Position numbers and translations under genes: made by a program | The notes under the pieces: generated by a model | What the model saw: only the letters and a program-made list of their open reading frames with translations | Told to the model about the DNA's origin: nothing | The model's database searches: none | Shown here: piece by piece, positions 20,551 to 27,617 of the stretch | How positions within the stretch are numbered: position 1 is the stretch's first letter | Layout of the letters: each line of letters begins with the position of its first letter | DNA from: Proteobacteria bacterium UBA981 | GTDB lineage: Bacteria > Pseudomonadota > Gammaproteobacteria > Ga0077536 | Assembly (NCBI GenBank): GCA_002292285.1 | Contig: DBBP01000019.1 | Location: 1 to 27,617 of the forward strand | Direction of reading: 5' to 3' | Length of the DNA stretch: 27,617 nt

Positions 20551-22356
20551 CTACTCGCCGTCGGCATCGCCGCCGCCGGAGTTGACCGGCTCAGGCACAA
20601 CGCCCAGACCGAGTGTAGCCCCGACCACAGCGACGGCCTGCTCGCGTCCACGCGCTTGTGCATCCTGTTCGCTCATGGACGGCGTGTAGCCGCCTTCGGC
20701 GACCGGCAACAACCCATTCTCGGCCTGCTTCATGTATAGCGTCTGTGTCGGGAAGGCATACTCAACACCGAGGCGTTCAGCGAGGCGCAGGCAATCGAGC
20801 AGGAATCTATGCCGCTCGCGCAATTCTGTGCCCCAGTCCGGGACGCTCCAGAAGACGTACACCAAAATATCCAGTTGCGCACTGCCCAGGCCGTTCAGAT
20901 AGACGTGGTAAGCGTCTTTGCGCATATAGGGGTGTTGGCGCACGATCTCCCGAATACCTTCGCAAAAGGCATCGATGCGGTCGGGCGGCGTTTCATAGGC
21001 GATGCCAAACTTGCAGCTCAGGCGCCGAAACGAGCGTGCGCCCATGTTGTCGACATTGGCTGTGATCAAAGTCGAGTTAGGTACCGAGACCAGCGAATCG
21101 TAAAACGTACGAACGCGGGTACTGCGAAAGCCAATGCGTTCGACCGAGCCTTCAACATCGCCGATCACGACCCAGTCACCAACGTGAAAGGTCTGGTCGA
21201 GCAGCACGGTGATCGATCCGAACAGATTGCCTGCAACATCTTTTGCGGCCAACGCGAATGCGAGGCCGCCGAGGCCAAGACCTGCGAGCAGGCTGGTGAC
21301 ATCCACATCGAGGTTGTCCGCGATAAAAACCGCACCCATCACGGTGACGAAAACTTTAATGGTCTTGGTGACCAGCGGTACCAGAGCGTCGTCGAGTTTG
21401 CTCTCGGTCAACTTGGCCTTGTCCTGCAAGAGTGCGCCGAGTAAATCGACCAGGCGATAGGCGCCCCAAACTGCTGATAAACAGGCCAGGAATTTGACCG
21501 ACACCAACAGGATAGCCAGAACGCCATCGGGCAAACTGAGTAGGTTCAGTCCGGCCCACCACACCAGCGCCAGCGCCATTAAACCGAGCGGACGCAGAAT
21601 GGAATCATCGACCTCACGGAATGCACCTGCAGCGAAGCGTGTGCGCCAGGTACGCGCCGCGACTCGCAGCAAAGCTGCGACCAGCTTATCGATTATCAGA
21701 CCGACCAGTATAATGAGCAGAATGCCGAGCCACTGCCAGTGCTCGAGTACCAGCGTGCGCTTTCGAAGTTCAGTGGGAATGCTGGCGCGCAAGCGGAGGT
21801 GGACCGGCAAATAGGTCAAGTCGGCGTCTTCTCCCTTCGCCAACTGGGCGTCGATGAGCTCGTCGAGAATGGGTTCCAGCGCCTTGACGGTCGCGGCACT
21901 GAAGCGCCAGCCAACGTGTGCGGTATGCAGCAGTTCGACTTTGCCGTTCTCGTAAGTCTGGAAAACGTAGGGTCGGCCTTCGCGGCGGGTAGAAAACTTT
22001 TTCGTATTGGGCGGTCGTGTACGTTCCAGCACCTCGAACAGCAACCATGCGATTTCAGTGCCTTTCTCGGCCCGAACGAGCGGGTTTATCTCGCTCAGAT
22101 CGAGGGTCGTCAACGCCTGCTCCATGGCCCCATCGCGGTCCTCGCGTACCCCGGCCATGGCGTCAAGATAGGTCTCCATCGTCGCGCGCGGCGTTGCCAG
22201 GCTGTCGGGGATCGGTGGCGGTGGTTGAGTCTCCTGGACGGCCGCGGGCGACGATGTCGCTGGTGCGGCGGGGATCTGAGCGGGCGCCGTCGTGCTGAAC
22301 AGAACAACCAGCAGGGTGCTCAGCAAACGCATGAAATTTGTTTTGTTCGATAGCAT
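20551..22356 (-). CDS. MscS-type mechanosensitive channel with a periplasmic N-terminal domain, 601 aa
   Basis: This is an inner-membrane tension-gated channel. A signal peptide (cleavage near TTAPA) is followed by a Pro/Ala-rich linker and a periplasmic domain of about 150 residues. Then come at least four membrane helices (LGILLIILVGLII, LGLMALALVWWAGL, AILLVSVKFLACLSA, IKVFVTVMGAVFI). The pore helix and beta domain are canonical: LLAGLGLGGLAFALAAKDVAGNLFGSITVLLDQTFHVGDWV, where Gly/Ala packing lines the pore, then VPNSTLITANVDN. The C-terminal alpha/beta domain begins KFGIAYETPP. It is about twice the length of E. coli MscS, like YbdG/YjeP-type relatives. ATG 22356 has GGAT 7 nt upstream; ATG 22332 is a possible alternative. 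Confidence 0.88.
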   Translation of the reverse strand: MLSNKTNFMRLLSTLLVVLFSTTAPAQIPAAPATSSPAAVQETQPPPPIPDSLATPRATMETYLDAMAGVREDRDGAMEQALTTLDLSEINPLVRAEKGTEIAWLLFEVLERTRPPNTKKFSTRREGRPYVFQTYENGKVELLHTAHVGWRFSAATVKALEPILDELIDAQLAKGEDADLTYLPVHLRLRASIPTELRKRTLVLEHWQWLGILLIILVGLIIDKLVAALLRVAARTWRTRFAAGAFREVDDSILRPLGLMALALVWWAGLNLLSLPDGVLAILLVSVKFLACLSAVWGAYRLVDLLGALLQDKAKLTESKLDDALVPLVTKTIKVFVTVMGAVFIADNLDVDVTSLLAGLGLGGLAFALAAKDVAGNLFGSITVLLDQTFHVGDWVVIGDVEGSVERIGFRSTRVRTFYDSLVSVPNSTLITANVDNMGARSFRRLSCKFGIAYETPPDRIDAFCEGIREIVRQHPYMRKDAYHVYLNGLGSAQLDILVYVFWSVPDWGTELRERHRFLLDCLRLAERLGVEYAFPTQTLYMKQAENGLLPVAEGGYTPSMSEQDAQARGREQAVAVVGATLGLGVVPEPVNSGGGDADGE

Positions 22357-22896
22357 CGGGATATCCGGGGTCTGGAATGATCGAAATTTCGCGGGTCGAC
22401 ATAAGTTGCCGTCATGCGAGCAACTGCGAAAGGCGTATGTCAGCGATGAATCCCGCGAACTGTTTGGTCAGATTACGATTCTAGCGCCGCCGGCCTCTGC
22501 GTTGAAGCGCACAACTCGTAGTGGGCTTGCTAGCGCGTGCTGCAAGCCCGTCAGGCGTGCGCTACTGCGATCACGGATGGCGTATGCGTGGTGTCGTGGT
22601 CTGACGAAATGACAGTCTTCGCACGCCGGTAATGTCGAGCGACCTATAGCGCTGCCTGATCAGACGCTCAAATGACGCGAGCCAGGGTGTCCAATAAAGG
22701 GAGAGTGCAGAGTGATTCTCGCGTAGGTTCACGATCCGGGCAGCCGATGCGCGCCGCAGGTGGCGCCCGAAGCTCGGATACTTCCTTGGCTGCTGCAGAC
22801 AAACGCCCGGGATTGTCGAGATCTTGAAGCGCGTCGGCGGCGTCAACGGGGCACTAAGGGTTGTGCACGAGGCGCGACGGTTCTGCGGTTAGCCGG
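22357..22896. other. 540-bp stretch with no convincing gene
   Basis: Several short frames occur on both strands but none has a domain signature or ribosome site. A 7-bp inverted repeat GGGCTTG (22523-22529) / CAAGCCC (22543-22549) is present without a T-run. The segment may hold promoters for the flanking minus-strand MscS gene. Confidence 0.4.
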
Positions 22897-23031
22897 TTAA
22901 GCGCCGCGTGGCTGCTGGATGCCGAGCCCCGACTTCGTCTCGCCACGGGTTTTCTTTGCAGCCTTCTTTTCTTTCGGTGTTAAGACCGCTTTCTTCTTGG
23001 TCTCACGATTGGGTTTACGTTCCTTCGCCAT
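22897..23031 (-). CDS. Small Lys-rich basic protein, 44 aa
   Basis: The sequence MAKERKPNRETKKKAVLTPK continues with KEKKAAKKTRGETK and ends GLGIQQPRGA. Nearly half of the residues are Lys, Arg, Glu or Thr, and it is predicted disordered or helical. The start is supported by GGAG 8 nt before the ATG; a longer in-frame start 66 nt upstream has no such support. Similar tiny basic proteins starting MAxxxKxNRExKKPK are widespread in Proteobacteria and remain uncharacterised; nucleic-acid or ribosome association is a guess from charge only. Confidence 0.6.
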   Translation of the reverse strand: MAKERKPNRETKKKAVLTPKEKKAAKKTRGETKSGLGIQQPRGA

Positions 23032-23153
23032 CTTAGATACTCCTTCGGGGCCGTTGAGCATACTCCTGTTGGTTGTATTGCAGGTGATTTGATCCACAGT
23101 GGGGCAGATGACGGATCACCAACCAATGAAGGCGACCACCGTTGGCGGCAGTG

Positions 23154-25082
23154 TTAGTCCAGATTCGTGATCGCAATCGGATCAATCTGGTCAGCGGGCG
23201 TAAAGCCAAACACCCGACCGTAGAAATACAACTCAAGATCGAGGCAGCGCTTAATGTTGTGGGCCTGCCGGAATCCATGCTGTTCCCCTTCGAAAGGCAC
23301 ATAGGCTACCGGAATCCCTTTATCAGCCAGCACTTTAGCCATGGTCTGGGCTTGATTGGGCGGAACCACCTGGTCTTCGAGACCCTGAAAAAAAATCGTT
23401 GCTCCGGTTAGCTGTTCGGCGTGATGGATGGGTGAGCGTGCATGGTAGGTTTCAATGTCTTCCGGATAGCGACCAATCAAGGAATCGAGATAGCGCGATT
23501 CGAACTTGTGGGTGTCTTTCGCAAGCGCTTCGAGATCGCCAATGCCATAGTGGCTCGCGCCGGCCTTAAAAGTATCGGCAAAGGTCAGCGCTGCAAGCGT
23601 TGTATAGCCGCCGGCGCTGCCGCCGCGGATAGCGAGGCGGTCGCTGTCTGCTTTGCGCTCGGCGACCAGATAGTTGGCTCCGTGGACGGTGTCCTGAACG
23701 TCAGTAATACCCCAGTTCAAGTGCAACTTGTCGCGATATTCACGACCGTATCCCGTCGATCCTCGATAGTTCACGTCCAGCAACGCGAAGCCTCGGCTGG
23801 TCCAATATTGCGTACCGAGGCTGATTGAACTGTGCGTCGCACCAGTCGGGCCGCCATGCAGGATGACCAGTAATGGAGGTAGTTCAGTTGCCGGCGCAGC
23901 AAAGTCACCGTTGGTTGGTGGGTAGTAGAACGCGTGGGCGGTTTCGTTTTCTGCGGTGGCGAACTCAATGGCTTCGGGAATTGATATGAAGCGGGGGTCG
24001 AGACTGGTATCCGAGGCACATTTGATCTCGTTGAGGGTTTTGCTGGCTAAATCGTAACTGACGATGGTGTTGAAGCGTGTCGGACTGGCCGCCAGGAAAA
24101 AAAGCATCGAACCCGCGATGCGCAGGCCGCCAATATCGGTAAACGGCAGTTCGATGTCTTCAAGTCGCCCGTCTTTTAGCAATCCGATACGGCTTTCGTT
24201 TTTGATTCCATAAAGACACGCAATGACGTCGTCGTCGAGAAAGTGATAATGGCTACCGCCGAATCCCCACGCTGGCCCGCCAAACTCCGCAGCCATCGGA
24301 CATAGATTTGTTGCCGAATCACTTTCGCTGATCTTGTATAGATTCCACCAGCCGCTCTGATCGGATACGAAATGCAATTCATCGCGTGCGTTAAACGCCG
24401 GTTGTTGCACCGACACCCCGTCGCCGCCTGCGATGACTGTCGCCTCCTCGAGCTCCCCTGCTGCGTTGAAGTTGGCCCGCCACAAAGTCGTGTCATCCCA
24501 CGGCATGTGCGGATGGTCCCATGTGATCCAGACCAGACAACTGCTGTCGCCGGATAATGTTGGTGATGAATAGAAATCGTGGCCGCTGGCGAGGATGGAA
24601 ATCTCACCACTATCCATATCAACTGCGCCCAATCGATTTTGTGCTTCCTTGCCAGCGTCGCTGTGATCTTCGATTACGTAAATGATGCGATTGCGACGCG
24701 CATCCACGCAACCATTGGCGAATCTGCATTCCGGCGCTGCGGTTAGTGCAACCGGCGTGCCGCCTGCTACCGAGACTGTGTAGATTTGTTGATCGGAAAA
24801 GTTCGAGAAATAGACGGTGTCTTCGTGAAGTAACCACGCGCCGCCGCCATATTCATGAACGCGGGTCCTGACGTTAAACGGCGGCGGGATGAGGTCGGTG
24901 CACTCACCTTGCTCGTTGCGGAGCACAATGACGGCGCGGCCACCTTCCTGCGGCCTGCCTTCACTCCACAGCAATCCATGCGGCGAGGGCTGCGGACCGC
25001 CAAGACCAATCGATTTGGCAATGATCAGATCGGATGTAATCGGCGAGCGCCATTCGCCATACGGTGCGATTGTCGTAGTCAT
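23154..25082 (-). CDS. S9 family prolyl oligopeptidase-type serine peptidase, 642 aa
   Basis: A beta-propeller region (residues 1 to about 370, with WD/blade-like repeats such as RTRVHEYGGGAWLL and VSDQSGWWNLY) precedes an alpha/beta-hydrolase domain. The catalytic residues are Ser489 in RGGSAGGYT, Asp570 in LEDQVVPP and His602 in EGEQHGF, in the right order and spacing. The oxyanion region LVILHGGPTGATHS and the GFALLDVNYRGSTGYGREYR segment are typical of dipeptidyl-peptidase/acylaminoacyl-peptidase members. No signal peptide is seen, so it acts in the cytoplasm on short peptides or modified amino acids. The gene is intact and full length. Confidence 0.9.
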   Translation of the reverse strand: MTTTIAPYGEWRSPITSDLIIAKSIGLGGPQPSPHGLLWSEGRPQEGGRAVIVLRNEQGECTDLIPPPFNVRTRVHEYGGGAWLLHEDTVYFSNFSDQQIYTVSVAGGTPVALTAAPECRFANGCVDARRNRIIYVIEDHSDAGKEAQNRLGAVDMDSGEISILASGHDFYSSPTLSGDSSCLVWITWDHPHMPWDDTTLWRANFNAAGELEEATVIAGGDGVSVQQPAFNARDELHFVSDQSGWWNLYKISESDSATNLCPMAAEFGGPAWGFGGSHYHFLDDDVIACLYGIKNESRIGLLKDGRLEDIELPFTDIGGLRIAGSMLFFLAASPTRFNTIVSYDLASKTLNEIKCASDTSLDPRFISIPEAIEFATAENETAHAFYYPPTNGDFAAPATELPPLLVILHGGPTGATHSSISLGTQYWTSRGFALLDVNYRGSTGYGREYRDKLHLNWGITDVQDTVHGANYLVAERKADSDRLAIRGGSAGGYTTLAALTFADTFKAGASHYGIGDLEALAKDTHKFESRYLDSLIGRYPEDIETYHARSPIHHAEQLTGATIFFQGLEDQVVPPNQAQTMAKVLADKGIPVAYVPFEGEQHGFRQAHNIKRCLDLELYFYGRVFGFTPADQIDPIAITNLD

Positions 25083-25373
25083 AAATCGAAGTTCCAGAAT
25101 CAGATTAGGTCGCTTGCGGAAGACGGGCTGGAGAACGCGGCGGTTTAGCGAAACCGGATTGCCGTTTGCCGGCCACCAATTTTGAGCGAAGCGGGTGTTT
25201 GTTTCTAGTGATTAGGGCACCCCTGTGAAATTGCGTGAGCACGTTCGATGGGAACGAGGTTTGACTTCGAGGAGCATCGATTGTGCCGGGCAAACGAACA
25301 CTGCGACAACCTGTGGCATGTCGCCGACCGGTGGCGCGGCTGTTTCTGCAGAGTTGCTCGGCAATCCGGCAAT

Positions 25374-26631
25374 TCACGTCCTGTGCTGACCGGTCTCTGG
25401 TAGTCGCATCGCGAAAACCGAGCTATCGACGTGGCGCACAAGCACGGCTAATTCGAGCTCCGCGAAACTCGCGATACGAAACCTGCCAAAGGTGTGAGAC
25501 AGATTGACCGGAAATTCACTCTGCGCAGCAGCGTCTGTGATCGGATCGACACTGTCCGCGGCTGCGATTTTCTGCCAGTGCGCTTCATCACGAATGTCGA
25601 TGGCGTACATCGATGGACCATCGAGCGCCGAGTAATACACCAGTTTGCCTGCCCGAGGTGCATATTCGAGCGCGGCGTATGGGCTAAGTCGCGGCCTGTC
25701 TCCCTTTGACTCGAGCGAAGCAAGCGGCTGCTCGGGGTGTTCCGGATTGATAGTCGCAAGCGCATTACAGGCGTGGACGGCGAACACCAGCAAATCGGCA
25801 CAAGGTTCGTATTGAATGGTGTTGTGATTGGCGCGCCCCGCCATCTTATTGGAATGGAATTCCCGCCAGCTACCGACACTGCCATCTGTATTCGTGCCGT
25901 CCGGACAATAAGCGACAAATGCGTTGCCACCACCGTCGTCGCCTGAGTGACCCCACAATAGGCGCCGCTTGGCATCCCAGCTGCTGAAGCCGCCGGCCGT
26001 GCTGCCAGGACAGGGTATCCAGATTGAACAAGTGAGGAATCGGCGCAGCTTTAACGTTAGGGCCGAGTTCTGTCTGTCCCTTCAGCAAGATGAGGTTATT
26101 CGCCTGATCGTCGTATTGAACATAGTCGTAAGTGTGCGGCGGCAATGGCGAATTGTCGGGGTACACGCTGGTCGGATAGACCGCGCCGGCACCGTAGGCG
26201 GAGGGTGGGCCGTCGACATAGCCGTGGCTGAGGCAGCGCCACTCACGAGTCGCAAGGTCGAACGCGTGAACGTCCGATCCAAAATAGTCATTATGGCCGC
26301 CGCCGAAAACGACCATCGCCCCCGAGACACCGTGCCGGTGCGCATAGACAGCACTATTCCAGGCTTCGGTGATCGCCGCAAAGCCGACTGTACCGCGCCA
26401 CGGTGCATGCGGCGCACGGCCTGCGAGTCGTCGTAACCGCTCTGTGACAGTTTTTGCCGGATTGAGGCGCGCATCACGTGCGGGATCATTGTCGGCCAGA
26501 AAGCGTGTTCCAGGGGCGGTGGCCGGCAGTCCGAGATCGGGTCTGTCGCCAGAGATGCGCCGCCATCTGCCAGGTTCCAGGCGTGCTGCCCAATCAGGTA
26601 GCTTAGGGTAGGCGGATGTGGTTGCCGTCAT
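25374..26631 (-). pseudogene. Kelch/beta-propeller-like protein gene broken by a frameshift
   Basis: Two minus-strand frames form one protein. The upstream frame (start ATG 26631, MTATTSAYPKLPDWAARL) runs to SWQHG with kelch-like blades (SGAMVVFGGGHNDYFGSDVH, FDLATREW). After about position 26000 it turns into Arg-rich nonsense, while another frame continues sensibly with GGFSSWDAKRRLLWGHSGDDGG and ends VFAMRLPE at 25374. A 1-nt insertion or 2-nt deletion near 25,998-26,012, in a GGCCGGCGGC run, explains it. Combined length would be about 420 aa. The family is an uncharacterised beta-propeller protein without a signal peptide. A sequencing error in the GC run is possible. Confidence 0.65.
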
Positions 26632-26730
26632 AGTCCTGCGCATGTGGCTTGCGGTTTGGCGCGCCGGCTGGATGGCGCAGAGACCCAAAGGTACGAGTAC
26701 CCGGCACTAGCAGGGCGCTGGGGTTGCTGG

Positions 26731-27543
26731 TCAGTCGAGCAATCTTTTTATCTCGGCGCCAGAGGCCATGCCACCGATCCATTCGAAACTGCCTCGCTCA
26801 AGCATCTCGGCACCAGCGTCCAGTAAGGGCTGCAGGGTTGCCGAATGCAGTGCGCTACCCAGGCTGATGCGCTTGGCACCTGCGGCTGCGAAGTCCGCAG
26901 TCGAAGCACCATGAAAGAATGGCGCCAGGACGTTAAATGGTTGGTCCAGTTCGGCGGTTACGCGGGCTAAATCTTCCAGTGACGACAGGCCTGGCGCGTA
27001 CAACACCGCAGCGCCGGCGGCGGCGTAGGCCTGCAGTCTTTTAATGGTGTCATCGATATCGTTGACGCCGCGCAACAGATTCTCGGCACGTGCGGTGAGT
27101 TGAAACGGTATGCCCAATGTAGCTACGGCCTGTGCGGCAGCGTGAACTCGCTCGACAGCCAGGTTGAATTCGTACAGCTCGTGGGTATCGCGATTGAAAT
27201 CTTCGATTGAGCAACCTGCAACGCCGGTACCTGCGAGCGCAAGCGTATTGGCAGCGACTGCGTCTGGATCATCTGCAAAACCGTTTTCAAAATCTGCATT
27301 GATGGGGATTGAGGTGGCTTCGGCCAGTTGCGTGCAATGGGCGAGTTTCTGCGCCAGCGTGATGTCGCCGTCAGCGCAACCGAGAGTCAGCGCCAGCCCC
27401 GCGCTAGTAGTCGCAATCGCTGCAAAACCCAGCCCTTCAAGCAATCGCGCCGAGCCGGCATCCCAAGGGTTCGGGATGACAAACGCACCGGGTTGTTGGT
27501 GCAGACTCGCGAACGCCTCACATTTCTCTCTGTGGCTCGGCAT
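26731..27543 (-). CDS. Isocitrate lyase/phosphoenolpyruvate mutase family enzyme, 270 aa
   Basis: This is a TIM-barrel enzyme of the ICL/PEPM superfamily, cleaving or forming C-C or P-C bonds of 2-oxoacid-like substrates with Mg2+. Motifs are IPNPWDAGSARLL (23-35), the TTSAGLALTLG loop (45-55), metal-binding NADFENGF (82-89), GCSIEDF (110-116) and the later ARAENLLRG and LYAPG strands. It lacks the KKCGH-type catalytic Cys loop of true isocitrate lyase, so oxaloacetate decarboxylase, 2-methylisocitrate-lyase-like or phosphonate-type activity are candidates; none can be chosen. ATG 27543 has GGAGG 8 nt upstream; an upstream in-frame ATG at 27588 lacks one. Confidence 0.85.
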   Translation of the reverse strand: MPSHREKCEAFASLHQQPGAFVIPNPWDAGSARLLEGLGFAAIATTSAGLALTLGCADGDITLAQKLAHCTQLAEATSIPINADFENGFADDPDAVAANTLALAGTGVAGCSIEDFNRDTHELYEFNLAVERVHAAAQAVATLGIPFQLTARAENLLRGVNDIDDTIKRLQAYAAAGAAVLYAPGLSSLEDLARVTAELDQPFNVLAPFFHGASTADFAAAGAKRISLGSALHSATLQPLLDAGAEMLERGSFEWIGGMASGAEIKRLLD

Positions 27544-27591
27544 ATCGAAATCCTCCGCAACGCAATGATCAGCAGCCAGTATAGGCATTAC

Positions 27592-27617
27592 CGTTAATTC
27601 GGGGACAGTTACTGTAT
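27592..27617. repeat. Terminal motif resembling RAYT/REP-associated sequence (cut by window edge)
   Basis: GGGGACAGTTACTGTAT ends the window and contains the palindrome ACAGT-T-ACTGT (27605-27615). GGGGACAGTTACT-like sequences are often seen next to REP-associated tyrosine transposase genes in Proteobacteria. Only the edge is visible, so the call is tentative. Confidence 0.25.

Noticed and set aside
20809..21444. 211-codon + strand frame inside the MscS gene
   Set aside because: Antisense shadow of the channel; no family signature.
21739..22353. 204-codon + strand frame opposite the MscS N-terminal part
   Set aside because: Antisense shadow; ends in Arg/Gly-rich low-complexity sequence.
22571..22846. 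91-codon minus-strand frame in the 22.4-22.9 kb gap
   Set aside because: No ribosome site or domain, composition like random GC-rich frames.

Overview
The window looks like part of a gammaproteobacterial chromosome. The evidence is a TPP-riboswitch operon with a TonB-dependent receptor, a PEP-CTERM protein behind a sigma-54 promoter (which implies an exosortase system elsewhere), and families common in environmental Gammaproteobacteria. Lineage is an inference from gene content; no rRNA or other marker gene is present. No tRNA, CRISPR array or complete insertion sequence was found.

Region 1 (about 1-9,200) is accessory. It holds about a dozen short, unrelated, almost all single-domain genes on the + strand, separated by non-coding stretches: an AAA-type P-loop kinase, a DsrE-like protein, a PEP-CTERM protein, two GFA zinc proteins, an ABM monooxygenase-like protein, an NTF2-like protein, a putative lipoprotein, a DUF2721 membrane protein, a limonene-epoxide-hydrolase-like protein, a secreted protein, a four-helix membrane protein and several unknowns. 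Several spacers carry imperfect inverted repeats that begin near a stop codon with ..AAC and end with GTTRRRY-like boxes shortly before the next gene. This layout fits a degenerate, sedentary chromosomal integron cassette array whose integrase would lie left of the window. The call rests on sequence reading only and is not proven. The PEP-CTERM gene is an exception, having its own sigma-54 promoter, a duplicated upstream regulatory block and a strong terminator. Two genes here look damaged or unusual: a DsrE-like gene with ACG where its ATG should be, and a small ORF broken by an in-frame TAG.

Region 2 (9,365-12,989) holds a minus-strand SDR, a divergent GST-family protein and a two-subunit family-I CoA-transferase-like enzyme. 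The B subunit of that enzyme lacks the catalytic Glu, as in IpdAB-type ring-cleaving hydrolases.

Region 3 (13,015-17,098) is a thiamine uptake and trapping operon: promoter, TPP riboswitch, TonB-dependent receptor, MTH1187-type thiamine-binding protein, PnuT/PnuC-family permease and an aminoglycoside-phosphotransferase-fold kinase (probable thiamine kinase). Together they would move thiamine across the outer membrane, bind it, carry it through the inner membrane and trap it by phosphorylation. A DadA/PuuB-like FAD oxidoreductase and an alkaline-phosphatase-fold membrane transferase follow.

Region 4 (20,503-27,617) is on the minus strand: an MscS-type channel, a tiny Lys-rich protein, an S9 prolyl oligopeptidase, a frameshifted beta-propeller/kelch-like gene and an isocitrate lyase/PEP-mutase family enzyme. 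The right edge ends in a short palindromic motif resembling sequence found beside REP-associated transposases.
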